Of a stretch of 64,000 nucleotides of DNA, positions 14,501 to 24,600 are shown piece by piece. The notes below the pieces were generated by a model. The model was not told where the DNA came from, did no database searches, and saw only the letters and a program-made list of their open reading frames with translations. A program made the translations under genes and the position numbers. How positions within the stretch are numbered: position 1 is the stretch's first letter; every line of letters begins with the position of its first letter. This DNA is from Prinia subflava (taxonomy: Eukaryota > Chordata > Aves > Passeriformes > Cisticolidae): positions 15,310,693 through 15,374,692 of the forward strand of contig NC_086257.1 of NCBI RefSeq assembly GCF_021018805.1, read 5' to 3'.

Positions 14501-15654
14501 GAAAGGAAATGCACCATTTGCAGGAGCTGCAGTATCACATCACAATTTTTCCTTTGTTTCCTATCAGTTCAGCTCATCTAACTTTTCTTTTCAGCATTAG
14601 TGGATATAATTATTCTCTATAACAAAAGCCTGATACAAAGAGGGAAGCACCACATTCTTATTGATTTTCAGTGGGATGCGTGAAAAAAAAATCTTGTAAC
14701 TTACTCTTGAAAAGTGCCAGTTTGTCACTTATATGGTCAATCAGCCTGCAACTGTTTCAGTTCTGCTTCTTAATTTAAGTGCAAAGAAAGGTATTTTCCT
14801 TGATTACATCTGCAAATAAGATATTAATGTCAATTCAGTGATATGAAAATTACTCCCTCACTATGTAATTTGCACCTTAGTTATTATGGGTTTCATGAAC
14901 AGGACTATTATAGCTGTTCAGAATGCCATGGATTTCTAACTTTCTGATTTGTTTTTAATTAACCAAAAAAAACCCTAAAAAAACCCCCAAATCCATGATC
15001 ATGTGAGAAAAAGGATCATCTGTGCCCAGGTTTTATTTACCTTGGCCTATATATTAATTCTGGACTGAAGATGAAAATGCTGTTGCTGGCCCAGCACTCT
15101 ACTGCCACGAATTTCACCAGAGGCAAGTTATAAGTGGCTGGGATGAAAATGGAAAAGGAAAAAAATTGCCTGCTTTCTGGAATGGCATAGTGAAGGGCTT
15201 AATACCTTCTTTAGCTTTCTTAGGATGAAAACTGAACATGTATTTAGCAGGCTCTTTTTTGCTGTTGTTGAAACAAGATCTGATTTTTTTAAATTGAAAA
15301 ATACAGATCACATGTGTTAACATCAGAGAAATGTGTATCACCCCAAAGCCTGATACAATCCCTGTTATTCTTAAAGGAAAATCCTCCCATTGCACTATCA
15401 GGAGATGGAACAAGACTTAATTCCCTGAATGTCTACCCAGAGACCAACCCTGCCAGTGATCCCACTAGAATGGGCTGTATGAGAGAGTGGCGTAAGATTT
15501 TTTTGAGCATCGCTTTGCACTGCAGTTCTATGTAGTCATTCTTTTCTTTTTTTAACCACTGGGATTTCAGAAATGTGTTTCCAGCCCCATATTCCTTAAA
15601 GATCTTCTCAATGGACGTGACTGGCTTATGCCTCTGGTAAATCAAAAGCATGCA

Positions 15655-15711
15655 GTGTGTGTGTAGAGTGTAGTGTGTGTGTAGAGTGTAGTGTGTGTGT
15701 AGTGTACAGTG
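15655..15711. repeat. Short minisatellite, 18-bp unit, in the LPP 3' UTR
   Basis: The unit GTGTGTGTGTAGAGTGTA occurs twice exactly (15655-15672 and 15673-15690) and a third time in altered form (15691-15711). On the transcript strand the units are CA-rich (TACACTCTACACACACAC). Confidence 0.93.
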
Positions 15712-16361
15712 TGCAAGCTCACATCTTTCTGTGATTGCTCATACATTGTGAATTGGAAGCATCACTACTGAATGAATTTATGCAATAGCTAAGTAGACTT
15801 TCATGAGTAAAAGAAAAACCCTATTGAACTGGAAGGGAGTGGAGACAAGTAAGGGCCTAAGAAATAACAAATCTGTGTCCCAAGAATACAAGATCACACC
15901 TACACTCAGGTGCAGTACAGTTGCAATTGCACTGTTTGTGTTAATGCTGGGTCTGCTCTCACACCTTCTAGGACAGTGGAGCTACTTCTGCTGGTGACAC
16001 AGATCCTATTAAAGGCACCAGCAGACACTCAAGTCCCATAACTTCAATGAGAGCTAGTCAGGTTCTCAGAATAACTTGGGAGAAATAACTACCTCAGCCA
16101 TCTTTCACCCTCTACCTTCCTGCGCTGCTTAGAAACAGGAATCAAACACAGAAGCATAGTAAGGACCATGTTCAGACCTCCTTCTACAGGCAGATAATTT
16201 AGGTGCTGTGACCCTTAACTCCATCAGCTGCAGACAGAGCAGCTGCTCTGACTCACTCACTGCCCTCCTCAACAGTTGTGTCTAAATTAGGTGCCTGTCA
16301 TGGGCAGTCTGAACATGGCCTCTTGAACTGCCCTCTTGTTCCATGGCCTTCCAGTTTTACC

Positions 16362-16401
16362 TTTTTTTCCTTTTTTTTTTTTTTCTTTACTTTTTTTTTT
16401 T
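16362..16401. repeat. T-rich tract (A-rich in the LPP mRNA) just after the stop
   Basis: Runs of 7, 14 and 11 T on the plus strand are separated by short C/A interruptions. In the mRNA this is a 40-nt A-rich stretch starting about 96 nt after the stop codon. Confidence 0.95.
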
Positions 16402-16497
16402 CAATAACAGAAATTCAGACCCTAGGCTGGAAAGAAATCATGCAAAGCTTGTGCAATATCCCCCAATGGGCATCCTGGGGAAGGTCACAGTTGATTC

Positions 16498-16626
16498 TCA
16501 GAGATCAGTGCTGGCCTTGGCAGTCAGAGCCTGGATCCGAGCAGAGTTGCAGGTCTTGCAAAGGATGTGCCCGTCCAGAGGGTAACAGCCCTGATTGTCC
16601 CCTTCGGACAGGAGGCCACCACAGTC
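16498..16626 (-). CDS. LPP: LPP terminal coding exon: second half of LIM3, C-terminus and stop
   Basis: The minus strand opens with acceptor TTGTTTCCTAG, then GAC TGT GGT GGC, and encodes 42 residues before TGA at 16500-16498. It begins DCGGLLSEGD and ends LTAKASTDL, the characteristic C-terminus of the LPP/TRIP6 type; the residues match LPP rather than zyxin or TRIP6. It supplies the last zinc ligands of LIM3 (Cys2, then Cys23 and Cys26 of this exon). Phase is 0 and joins cleanly to the exon ending at 18217. LPP is a scaffold of focal adhesions and cell contacts that also shuttles to the nucleus. Its LIM region directs adhesion targeting and partner binding. One difference from the mammalian tail as I recall it is Gln-Ala where Arg-Val is expected before the LTAK motif. 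Confidence 0.97.
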   Translation of the reverse strand, partial: DCGGLLSEGDNQGCYPLDGHILCKTCNSARIQALTAKASTDL

Positions 16627-18216
16627 CTAGGAAACAAGTGAACAGCAAGAGCAAAGTAAATAAGAAAGAGCAAGATTAAGCAAAGAATCTATTAGTCAAA
16701 GAAACTGTCTCCTCACTCTCCACCTTGTAACAGGATCCAGCCTGAGTCAGCGCAAAGCACGAAGCTGAGGTATGTGATGTCTTTTACGATTAAGCCATTT
16801 TCTGATAAGAGACAATGCTGCAGAGAAGATGGGTTCCCAAGCTCTCTGCTGAATTTAATCCAATTGAAAATAAAAGGAGATTTTTCCCTTCACATTTCTG
16901 AGGAAGCAAAGGTCTTTAGCATTGGAGAAACATGAAACTGAAGCACATATTTATTAATTCAAAAAAAGGATTTAAAAAGAAGCATCACTGGGAAAAAGTT
17001 AAGTACCAATATCTGACTATAGGTAATCTCCTTTGGAAGAGTTAATGCCATGAAGTTACAGCCTCCATTCCAGGGGTGGCAGCTAAGCAAAGTCCCTGCC
17101 TGTTTCCCCTTACCAGGACTGCCACCTTTGTTTGTACTACAGTTGGCCAAAAGGTTGTGGCAAGAAGGAGGATGTCAGACAGGAACATGGAAACCCCACT
17201 GCAAGGTCCCCAGACCTGCTCCAGAGACCCCAGTCCATAAGCTTTAAGGCTGAGTATAGCTGCTGGGAAAGCTGGGCATTACCCCTCACTGTGTGATCTA
17301 GCAATCGCTTGGCTGAGAGATCCATGTGTGTGAAAGCCTGGGTATCTCAGCAGCCAGCAAGGGGACATGCTGTATGATGAATTAGGCTCCACAAAATTTA
17401 GAGTAAGAATGCCCCAGGATCTTAAAAAATAATGGGCCTAAGTAATGGGCCGATATATACTCTGAAAGCCAAGGTCAGATTGAGAGTTGAACCAGATGCC
17501 CCCAAGTTTCAGCCTAGACCTTTATACCTTAGTCCATCCTTCTTTCTGATTAAGGTTATTAAAACTTGCAGCTGCAATAAGAAATATATTTGGTCTCATT
17601 TTCTTACCCTGCCATCTGGCTGATGTATTATCCAACAAGTAACACTAGCACCGAAGAACTCTTGAAGGTTCCCTAACACAGCTGTTCCCACATGCTAATT
17701 GCTTTAAGGTGATTTTTATTCTCTGTCTTCAGATTCTTACCATCAAAATTACATGAAGTGTGTAATGAAACTGAACAGGAAAAGTAACATAAAAAGCATT
17801 GCACAAAACAAGAATGATCATGTTTATGTGTCCATTAAAATTCTTCAACCTAGAGCCATACGCTGAGTTTCCTGTACAATCTTGCTCAAATCCTAACATG
17901 CATTAGCTTTCATTTTAAGAACATAAAGATGAGCTACGTTTGTGTCCAGGCTATAATTTATGAAGTTCTCAAGTATTAAGCTCTAATTGCCTGAGTCACA
18001 TTCTTTTGCTCTTCTAATGAACCTGTCATAAACAAGGGACCTGATTTTCCTCTCATTTGCACCGATATAAATGAGGAAAAATTCCCTGCTTGCTGAAGTC
18101 AGTGAAGTAATTTGATTGTGGAGCCAGTGTTAGAACAGGGTATGCCTGTTGTGTGAGGTGGTGAGGAAGTTAAGCCACCCCCTGCCTTCTGTCCCTGCCG
18201 TGACTGGAGTACCAAC
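16627..18216 (-). other. LPP: LPP last intron (1,590 bp)
   Basis: It is bounded by donor GTTGGT and acceptor TTGTTTCCTAG on the minus strand. It separates the two halves of LIM3 in phase 0. No coding sequence is recognised inside. Around 18032-18110 there is a stretch resembling an old amniote interspersed repeat (CACCGATATAAATGAGG and TGAAGTCAGTG motifs). Confidence 0.9.
18032..18112. repeat. Possible old amniote interspersed repeat, family unassigned
   Basis: The segment runs GGACCTGATTTTCCTCTCATTTGCACCGATATAAATGAGG and then TGCTGAAGTCAGTGAAGTAA. It resembles a common amniote repeat with CTGATCCT, ACACC.GTGTAAAT and TGAAGTCAATG words. I cannot assign a family. Copies of the TGAAGTCAATG word recur elsewhere in the window. 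Confidence 0.3.
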
Positions 18217-18337
18217 CTCGCAGCGGTAGCACTGCACGTGGAAGTCACGATCCAGGGCCACAATGCGCACGGTCTCCTCTTGTCCCGGGGCTGGCATGAT
18301 GGGCTCCTTGCACACAGAACACCTTGGGGCAAATTTC
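18217..18337 (-). CDS. LPP: LPP exon for the first half of LIM3
   Basis: This 121-nt exon follows acceptor CTCCCTCAG and ends GAG|GTTGGT. One base completes a split Lys codon with the upstream exon, then 40 residues follow, beginning KFAPRCSVCKEPIMPAPGQE. The ligands visible are Cys6, Cys9, His33, Cys36 and Cys39, numbering from that Lys. The intron cuts LIM3 inside its central zinc knuckle, between Cys39-Glu40 and the Asp-Cys that opens the next exon. Zyxin and TRIP6 share the FAPRCSVC start, but the PAPGQEETVRIVALDRDFHV run fits LPP best. The donor is weak: T at +3 and G at +4, unlike the GTGAGT and GTAAGG donors of the other two complete exons. A (UG)26 tract lies about 97 nt upstream of the acceptor. 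The length is not a multiple of three, so skipping would shift the frame. Confidence 0.97.
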
Positions 18338-18432
18338 CTGAGGGAGCAAGAGACAGGCACAGTCATCCTCAAACTCGGAGCAAAGGGTTTTGTTAACTGG
18401 CCCAGCCAGCCAGAGATGTGTGCACTTGTACC

Positions 18433-18488
<56 letters not shown>

Positions 18489-21486
18489 TGCACACACAAC
18501 ACAGGTTGGAGCTCTGCACAGCTCCCTCCTTGGGGAACAAAAAGGCAGGAGCACTTCAGTCTTACAAGGCTATTTCAGGCATGTAGGGTACTAAAGAACA
18601 TTTGTTGGGAGATGACTTGTAGAACTTCTGACAGGCAGCAAAGCATTTTGCCTGCCCTAATTAACAACTAAAGTGCCTGTTGAATGACTCTTGATTGTGA
18701 CACCTATGCACTGCCACAACCCTCAGCCTCTAAGATAATCCATGCTAATCCCAAGGTTAGAAAAATGACCAGGATCTGCTTAAAGAACATCTCTTGAAAA
18801 CAAAAATCAAACTATTAAAATTTGGGGATTGGAATAAATAATTTAAAAGTCTGGGAAGAAATGGCAAAAAGAATAGCCTTGCACTAACACTAATTTGTTG
18901 AGGTTTATGCTGTCCACTTTAAACTTCCAACTTTTAATAAATACCTACTTTATTCCTTTAACACTGCCTAGCCTCTGTTCTAGGTAGCCTTTCAAGGCAT
19001 CACCATCTTACCCACTTGTGCACAAAGAAGCACATTTCTTGCTGTGCTCACTCTCAGACAGGAAGCATCAGGGCAATTCTGACTTGCTGCATTTTCTAGC
19101 TAAAACCAACTGAGTTATCCAACAGGGTGTTGTCCAGGCCTAAAAGGGAACAGGTTTGGGTGCAGAGACCCCAATGTTCTCTCTTCCAGTCAGCCTGACT
19201 TCCAGTTGTATAGTGACAATAACTCACTGCATGAAGAGACTGACTTGAATCAGGGTCAGCTCAGGGATCAAGAGAAGCACAGCCCTTTCTTTTCCCCTTC
19301 TATTGCTCACCATATGCCCTTCTGGATAATTCACCCATGTTCTGCATTCCCTCTGGTTCTGCTCCCCTCAGGTCCCATGAGAAGTGGCCATCTCTGCTCC
19401 CAGGCTTGGGAACATTTAGCCTGTTGTGAATCATTATCTGCTGTTCAGAACTTATTGGTACCGCTTTCCTGGCTGCAAATTCTGCCCGCAAAAAAGGAAA
19501 CCTACACCCACAGAATCTGCTGCCATGTAGTGAGAACCAGGGTCAGGGGCTGTAGAGTGACAGAGGACAAAGCTTATGGCAAACATCAGAACACAAGGAG
19601 ATCAAAGGCCCTTCTCTTTGAAACGCCTAGTAAGGATTGACTCTGCCACCCAGCCTGTCACATGAACCACCTCAGAATTAACAATCTTAGAAAAGAAAAA
19701 AAATCTATTTGTACTAGGAATAAAGAAAAATATTAATTTCACTGGCAGCAGATGAAAGATGCCTATGTAGCTGTGATCTAATGAAAGAATGAATTAAACA
19801 GTGGCTATAACAAGTGCTCTGAAAAATAACTTAAATGGATCATGATATGACCAGAGCTGTGAAGGCAATTAATTATGTGCTGCTTCATGCAGGCCCTTCC
19901 TTGTGCCATTTAGCTCAAATGTGGTACTTAAAAAATACTTCAACATTTCTTTGTCCTGGCTACTGTGAGTAATTCATTATGAGGCAAATATTATCTCCCA
20001 AGATCCTGAGATCATTCCTGCAGATTTCAGAGGATGTGGATCTGTGGGGCCTGAGCTCAGGGTAGCTGAGTGACATGTGAGCATCAGCTACAGTTTTGTT
20101 ATCAAGAGGATGTAGATGTAGAACACTCAGCCTCCAGATCAGGAGGATATGTCATCCCTAATCAATTAAAACTGGGCTGGCCAAAGTACTTCAAAATGTG
20201 TGGTTGTCCAAAGACATTCTGAGTGCCACATTGGGTCTTGTGCTGTTTCCATCATCTTCCCCTCAGTCCTTCACTCAACAATTTTTACATCCTTCCTTGC
20301 ATTGACAGCCTCCCACTTTCCACTCTCAGAGCCCTGAGGTCCGTATGCAGTCACTGCCAAAAGGCTTCAGTGTGGGGCAGCAGCTCTCTTTCTCCTGAAA
20401 GCATGTGAGCCCTTGGCCTGTGGGGCTTTGGGAAGGGGCACTCTCCAAATGGTTGAAGGGGTGTGAGAGAAATCCTTCAGGTGCCTGAGTAGTGCATAAA
20501 ATGCCTGTGCTCAGGAGCACATTTTACCTTATATACAACTGGTGGCACAGAAAGGCAAAGCAACACAGCAGCTGCCAATTAACCCAGCCTAGCTGAGCTA
20601 CAGGGAACATCCTTCTGTTGGATTCTAACATGCCAGTTAATTGTGGCTGCTTCTCTTTCTGTCAAGTCAGCCAGCTTCTTTGAGCTTTCAGACCCACACA
20701 CTGATGTCAGGAGGCTCTAATTAAGTCTACCCCCTTAGAAATTAAGAGGTAAATGGTTGAGATGTAAACTCACATTTGTCAGTATTGATTTCATCTTTTA
20801 ATTGAAGGGTGTAATGTATCTGTCTTTTCCATACAGGGCAAACATTTGTGCTCTGATTATATCTACCTGTCTTCCCTAGATTAGTTGTGATGATGGGGGT
20901 GGTAGCATGTCAGTGACAGAAATTACTTGCAGCTATACCTTTCAACTTACTTTAAATAGCAGTTTCACTATAAATTATTACCAGGGCTGTATTTTTAGTA
21001 GCTCAAAGAAGCTAATTAGCAACTAGAAACAAAAGGAGCTGTGAGCAGCCTGTGGCCACTGAGATCCCTCTAGGAGGTAAGCAAACACCTGCAGAGTGCA
21101 GGAGGACAGGACCTCTCTTAATTGCTCAGTGGAAGAAGCAGGGAGGTGGTGATGTGAAAGTGCAGGTAGAGGCAATGAAGAGAAACGTGCACATGCACAG
21201 TGAGAAGCAAGGGGAAGGCAGAGCACTTAAAACAGAGGCACACAGAGGTTATCCCTCAATTCAGCTCTAAGCAAAACAGAGGTCAAGCAGAATCACCCCC
21301 TAACCAATTAACCTCGTACGGCACGGCGTGCCTGCTTGGAGCAAAGCTCTCCCTGCTACTTAAGAGCCTTGGGAGGAAGTGGCAGAGGGTTCAGGACTTC
21401 CTGAAAGCTCAGTCTGAAAAAGGAGAATCTTCAGGGGCAAAAACCAAAGACAACAAGCCAAGCACTGACAGCAGCTCAGGCCTTAC
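18338..21486 (-). other. LPP: LPP intron between LIM2 and LIM3 exons (3,149 bp)
   Basis: Donor GTAAGG and acceptor CTCCCTCAG on the minus strand; phase 2. The (AC)26 microsatellite lies near its 3' end in transcript orientation. No other gene-like sequence is seen. A 144-codon plus-strand frame at 19206-19640 has no recognisable family features. Confidence 0.9.
18434..18485. repeat. (AC)26 microsatellite
   Basis: There are 52 bases of uninterrupted AC dinucleotides, followed by CGTGTGCACACAC. In the LPP transcript it reads as (GU)26, with its near end about 97 nt upstream of the 18337 acceptor. Such tracts are length-variable and are bound by UG-repeat proteins such as TDP-43 and CELF factors. 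Confidence 0.98.
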
Positions 21487-21665
21487 TTATGGAAGTCCTC
21501 GATGCAGTGGATGTTGCCGCCGGCATCCACAGTGAAGGGGATCCCGTCCAGGCTGCGCTGGCACATCACACAGGTGAAGCAGTGGGGGTGGTACGCCTTC
21601 CCCGTGGCTCGCAGGATCCTCTCCATGATGGGCTTTGCACAGACACTGCACTGCTCCAGTGTATT
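21487..21665 (-). CDS. LPP: LPP exon for LIM2
   Basis: This 179-nt exon runs from acceptor TTTTCTCTGCAG to donor ATAA|GTAAGG. It encodes 59 residues plus two bases of a split Lys codon. It starts NTLEQCSVCAKPIMERILRA and ends IHCIEDFH. A complete LIM domain is visible: Cys6, Cys9, His26, Cys29 for the first zinc and Cys32, Cys35, Cys54, Asp57 for the second. Spacing is C-X2-C-X16-H-X2-C-X2-C-X2-C-X18-C-X2-D, normal for LIM. The NTLEQC start and VDAGG near the end distinguish LPP from TRIP6 and zyxin. The exon begins in phase 0, directly after the Ile that ends the LIM1 exon. Confidence 0.97.
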
Positions 21666-24600
21666 CTGCAGAGAAAACGTACACAACAGATGTGAGCACC
21701 ATCTCAGCAGGATGCTTACACAGGTCAGCTGGGTTGGAGGCTGCTGCTGGTCTGCTTGGAAGCTTTAGGTCCCTTCTTTTCATTTCTTCTAGATAAAGTG
21801 TAGTACAGTCAACAATTATCAAGAGAGTATGATAACAGCACAGGGCCTGGGTCAAGCCTTTCGAACAGTGTGAGAACACAAACCAGAGCCTTCTCTCAGC
21901 AGCTCTGACAAGTGATCAGAGATGGCTCATCAGGTGGATTATCTGAGACACAGCAGTTTCTGTAGCCAGGAGCATGTGAAGGAGAGAGTTGTGCAGCCAA
22001 CACTCCTGGGCTTCTGCCTCTGGACTGCCCAGTCTGAGCGAGCTTTTGCTGCAGAGTTCATTGGAGACAAGCTCCACAGAGGGCAGTGCTAAATTGAAGT
22101 GCAAACTCCTAGGGCTACACAGAGACCCTCTAATTACTCTGCCAATGCAGATCCCATAAAAATATCTTTATCTGCCTTGTATGAAGATCTTGATCTTCCT
22201 CCCTCACCACAGAGAATACTGTTAAGTCTGGGGAGAGAACAGAGCAGTGGCTCCAAGGAAAGCATCCACAAGGACAGGAGTTCAGGATGACTTAAATGCT
22301 TCATTTATCTCTGGCCCACGATGTTTGAGATAATGACTGTGAAATGCCAGTTCTAAGGCCATGATCCTTGCTGCACAGGTTCTACATACTAGCCTGCTCC
22401 TAAAGTGCTGGAGCCAAAATATTCCCACTTTTCAAGTGGGGTCCATTGAATGATTCATCTCATTTCAACTCTCACTCACCCTTGCAGTTAATTATAGAAA
22501 CACCAAGATAATTTTGTTTCAGATGGTTCTCTGTGAGCCACACCAGCCCTTCTGACACCAACTGGGGAACTAACCATTTCAAAGCAAGCACTTTAAAAGA
22601 CACATGCCATGAATGGAGGATGCAAACCACATAGATACAAACAATAAATTTGTGGCAATGATTTGGGTAATTTCACTGGCCTTTAGAAAAGCAAGCTTCA
22701 CCTACTATTCTTGCTTGATGCACCTGAAATTATCAAATAATGTTATCAACCAGCAGATGCATCTTGGGTGAGGTAGAAAAATCTATCATTACACTATTGA
22801 TTATTATTTAGATAGACAGAAATAGGGAGATGGGGAAAAAAAGAGAAAAAATTTCTAACAGGACAGAAGTATAGAAAGCTGCTGAAAGGTAGATCTTGTT
22901 GACAAACAAAGGAAGGCTAAAGTTCTGCTTCCTCATGCTACAAAATTCCCAGGGAAAGTAGTGCTTTGACTGACTGCGTTGTTATTGCTTCTTTGAGCCA
23001 GTATTCTCAGAGGCAAGATCCAGTCCTTATATGTGCACCCAAAATGTATTGTAAGGAGATGAATCACCCAGGAGCTCAGAAGGATCTACACTCACACATT
23101 TGCTCTCAGGCATTATCTCTGGGCTGCACGTCACTGGTAAGGTACAAACATAGAAATACGTGAATTCCTGTCAGAGGATCAGAAGGACTGTTTTTGGAAA
23201 GGTTGTCATGAAAAGTCCTGAATTTCAACCCGTATGAGAACTGCCTCCCGCATTTGTAAGGAGAGCACAGCCAGACTAGCATCGAATTCAGGCTGGATTT
23301 TGCTTTATACCTTGTAATAATGGGCAGGAAAGAATGACTGCTGGCCTTTCTGTCTGCTTGCTGTCACCATCATCATCATTATAACGGTGGCTGGTATGCC
23401 AGAAAAAGCAAGGTCAATAATTTTCTCCATGGAGAAATGACCTGGCAGATTTACCATTTTGCTTTGCATAAGCAGATCACATCATCTCAGTCCGCATCCA
23501 CGCGGCTCTCTGCGTTTTTCTGCCAAGGAGGGAAGGCGGGATACCTGCGGATGCTGATGGAAGATTGTGCCATTCCTAAGGCATTTGCCATGAAACTTTC
23601 TGAACACACACCAGGATGGAGCATTTGCCTCACCAAGTCACCGCTTGCCTCATTTCCAACAGTTGCCAACAACAGAGGCCAAAGTCTGAGAACAGGGTAA
23701 GCAAAACACAGAAATTCCTTGGGATTTGCTTCCAGTCTCCACTGATTACTGGTTTAGGGACTTCCTGAGTCAGAGCTTGGCTTCCCCATACTTTGCCTCA
23801 AGTGGATGCTTCTCCCATAAACTTTCCTGATTGATTTTTGAATTCTGATAAACACTGATTGCCCACAACATGACCGGGAATTCCGTGGCTTACTTCCACT
23901 CTGGGGACTGATTTGTTCAGCAGTTTCCCAGGTCTGCTACTGCAGCCCACCCAGGACAGTGACCAGAGCAGGCCCCTGCAGCATCAATCCACGCTGCAGA
24001 GGGGTCTAGCACCAACCAGCACAGCCTGGAACTGCTCTCACCACAGACCCAATGTCACTCCTGCTCACACATTTCAGATACACAGAGTTTAAGCCCACAA
24101 GGGATCAGTACAACCATTCTGTCTGACATCCCATGCTAACACTGATTTTGATGGAAACTTTGCAGTGACCAGGACTGCAGGCAATCACCCTGCTGGATCA
24201 CACCTTCTGAAAACACACATCTTCTGCTCCCAAATCTCAGCTCAGTCACAGTTTGACATTCTCACAGCTAAATTAACCAGCTCCTGATTAAACGTTCTAT
24301 CCAACGTGAAAACCAGACCTGAGAAATTTATTCTTTTCATCCTTCCAAGTCTGTACCAGTAAGGAAAAACAAAGTCATTAGTTTCAGACTCCAGCTCACT
24401 CCCTGTCTGGGAGCGTATTTGCTTAAGCCTCTCTCCTTGCTAGAACCCTGGCTGGCTCAGACCCTTCTCTTCAAGGTGTTACCAGATGATGCCAAAGGGA
24501 AAGCTTCCTTGATTCACACCCATTTGACATCAGGTTGCTGTAAGGCAGGATTTGGCCTGTGAAGCTATCAGGGTTTTCTTTGATTCTCTAATCAGGTTAT

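Larger units (their letters stand above)
1668..16497 (-). other. LPP: LPP 3' UTR (proposed, about 14.8 kb, single exon)
   Basis: After the LPP stop codon there is no further coding sequence on the minus strand. The first full 3' processing context that convinces me is near 1668, which would make the terminal exon about 15 kb. Mammalian LPP mRNA is known for a 3' UTR of comparable length, so this is plausible for an orthologue. Within it are several internal AATAAA hexamers, an A-rich tract starting about 96 nt after the stop, a CA-rich minisatellite, a U17 run, and two Pumilio-type UGUAUAUA sites (minus strand, 13228-13235 and 9639-9646). All ORFs in this stretch are short and show no family resemblance. 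The UTR assignment is inference; transcript data would fix its real length and isoforms. Confidence 0.6.

Noticed and set aside
18263..18671. Plus- and minus-strand ORFs with long His-Thr or Val-Cys repeats
   Set aside because: These are translations of the AC/GT microsatellite next to the LIM3 exon, not protein-coding repeats.
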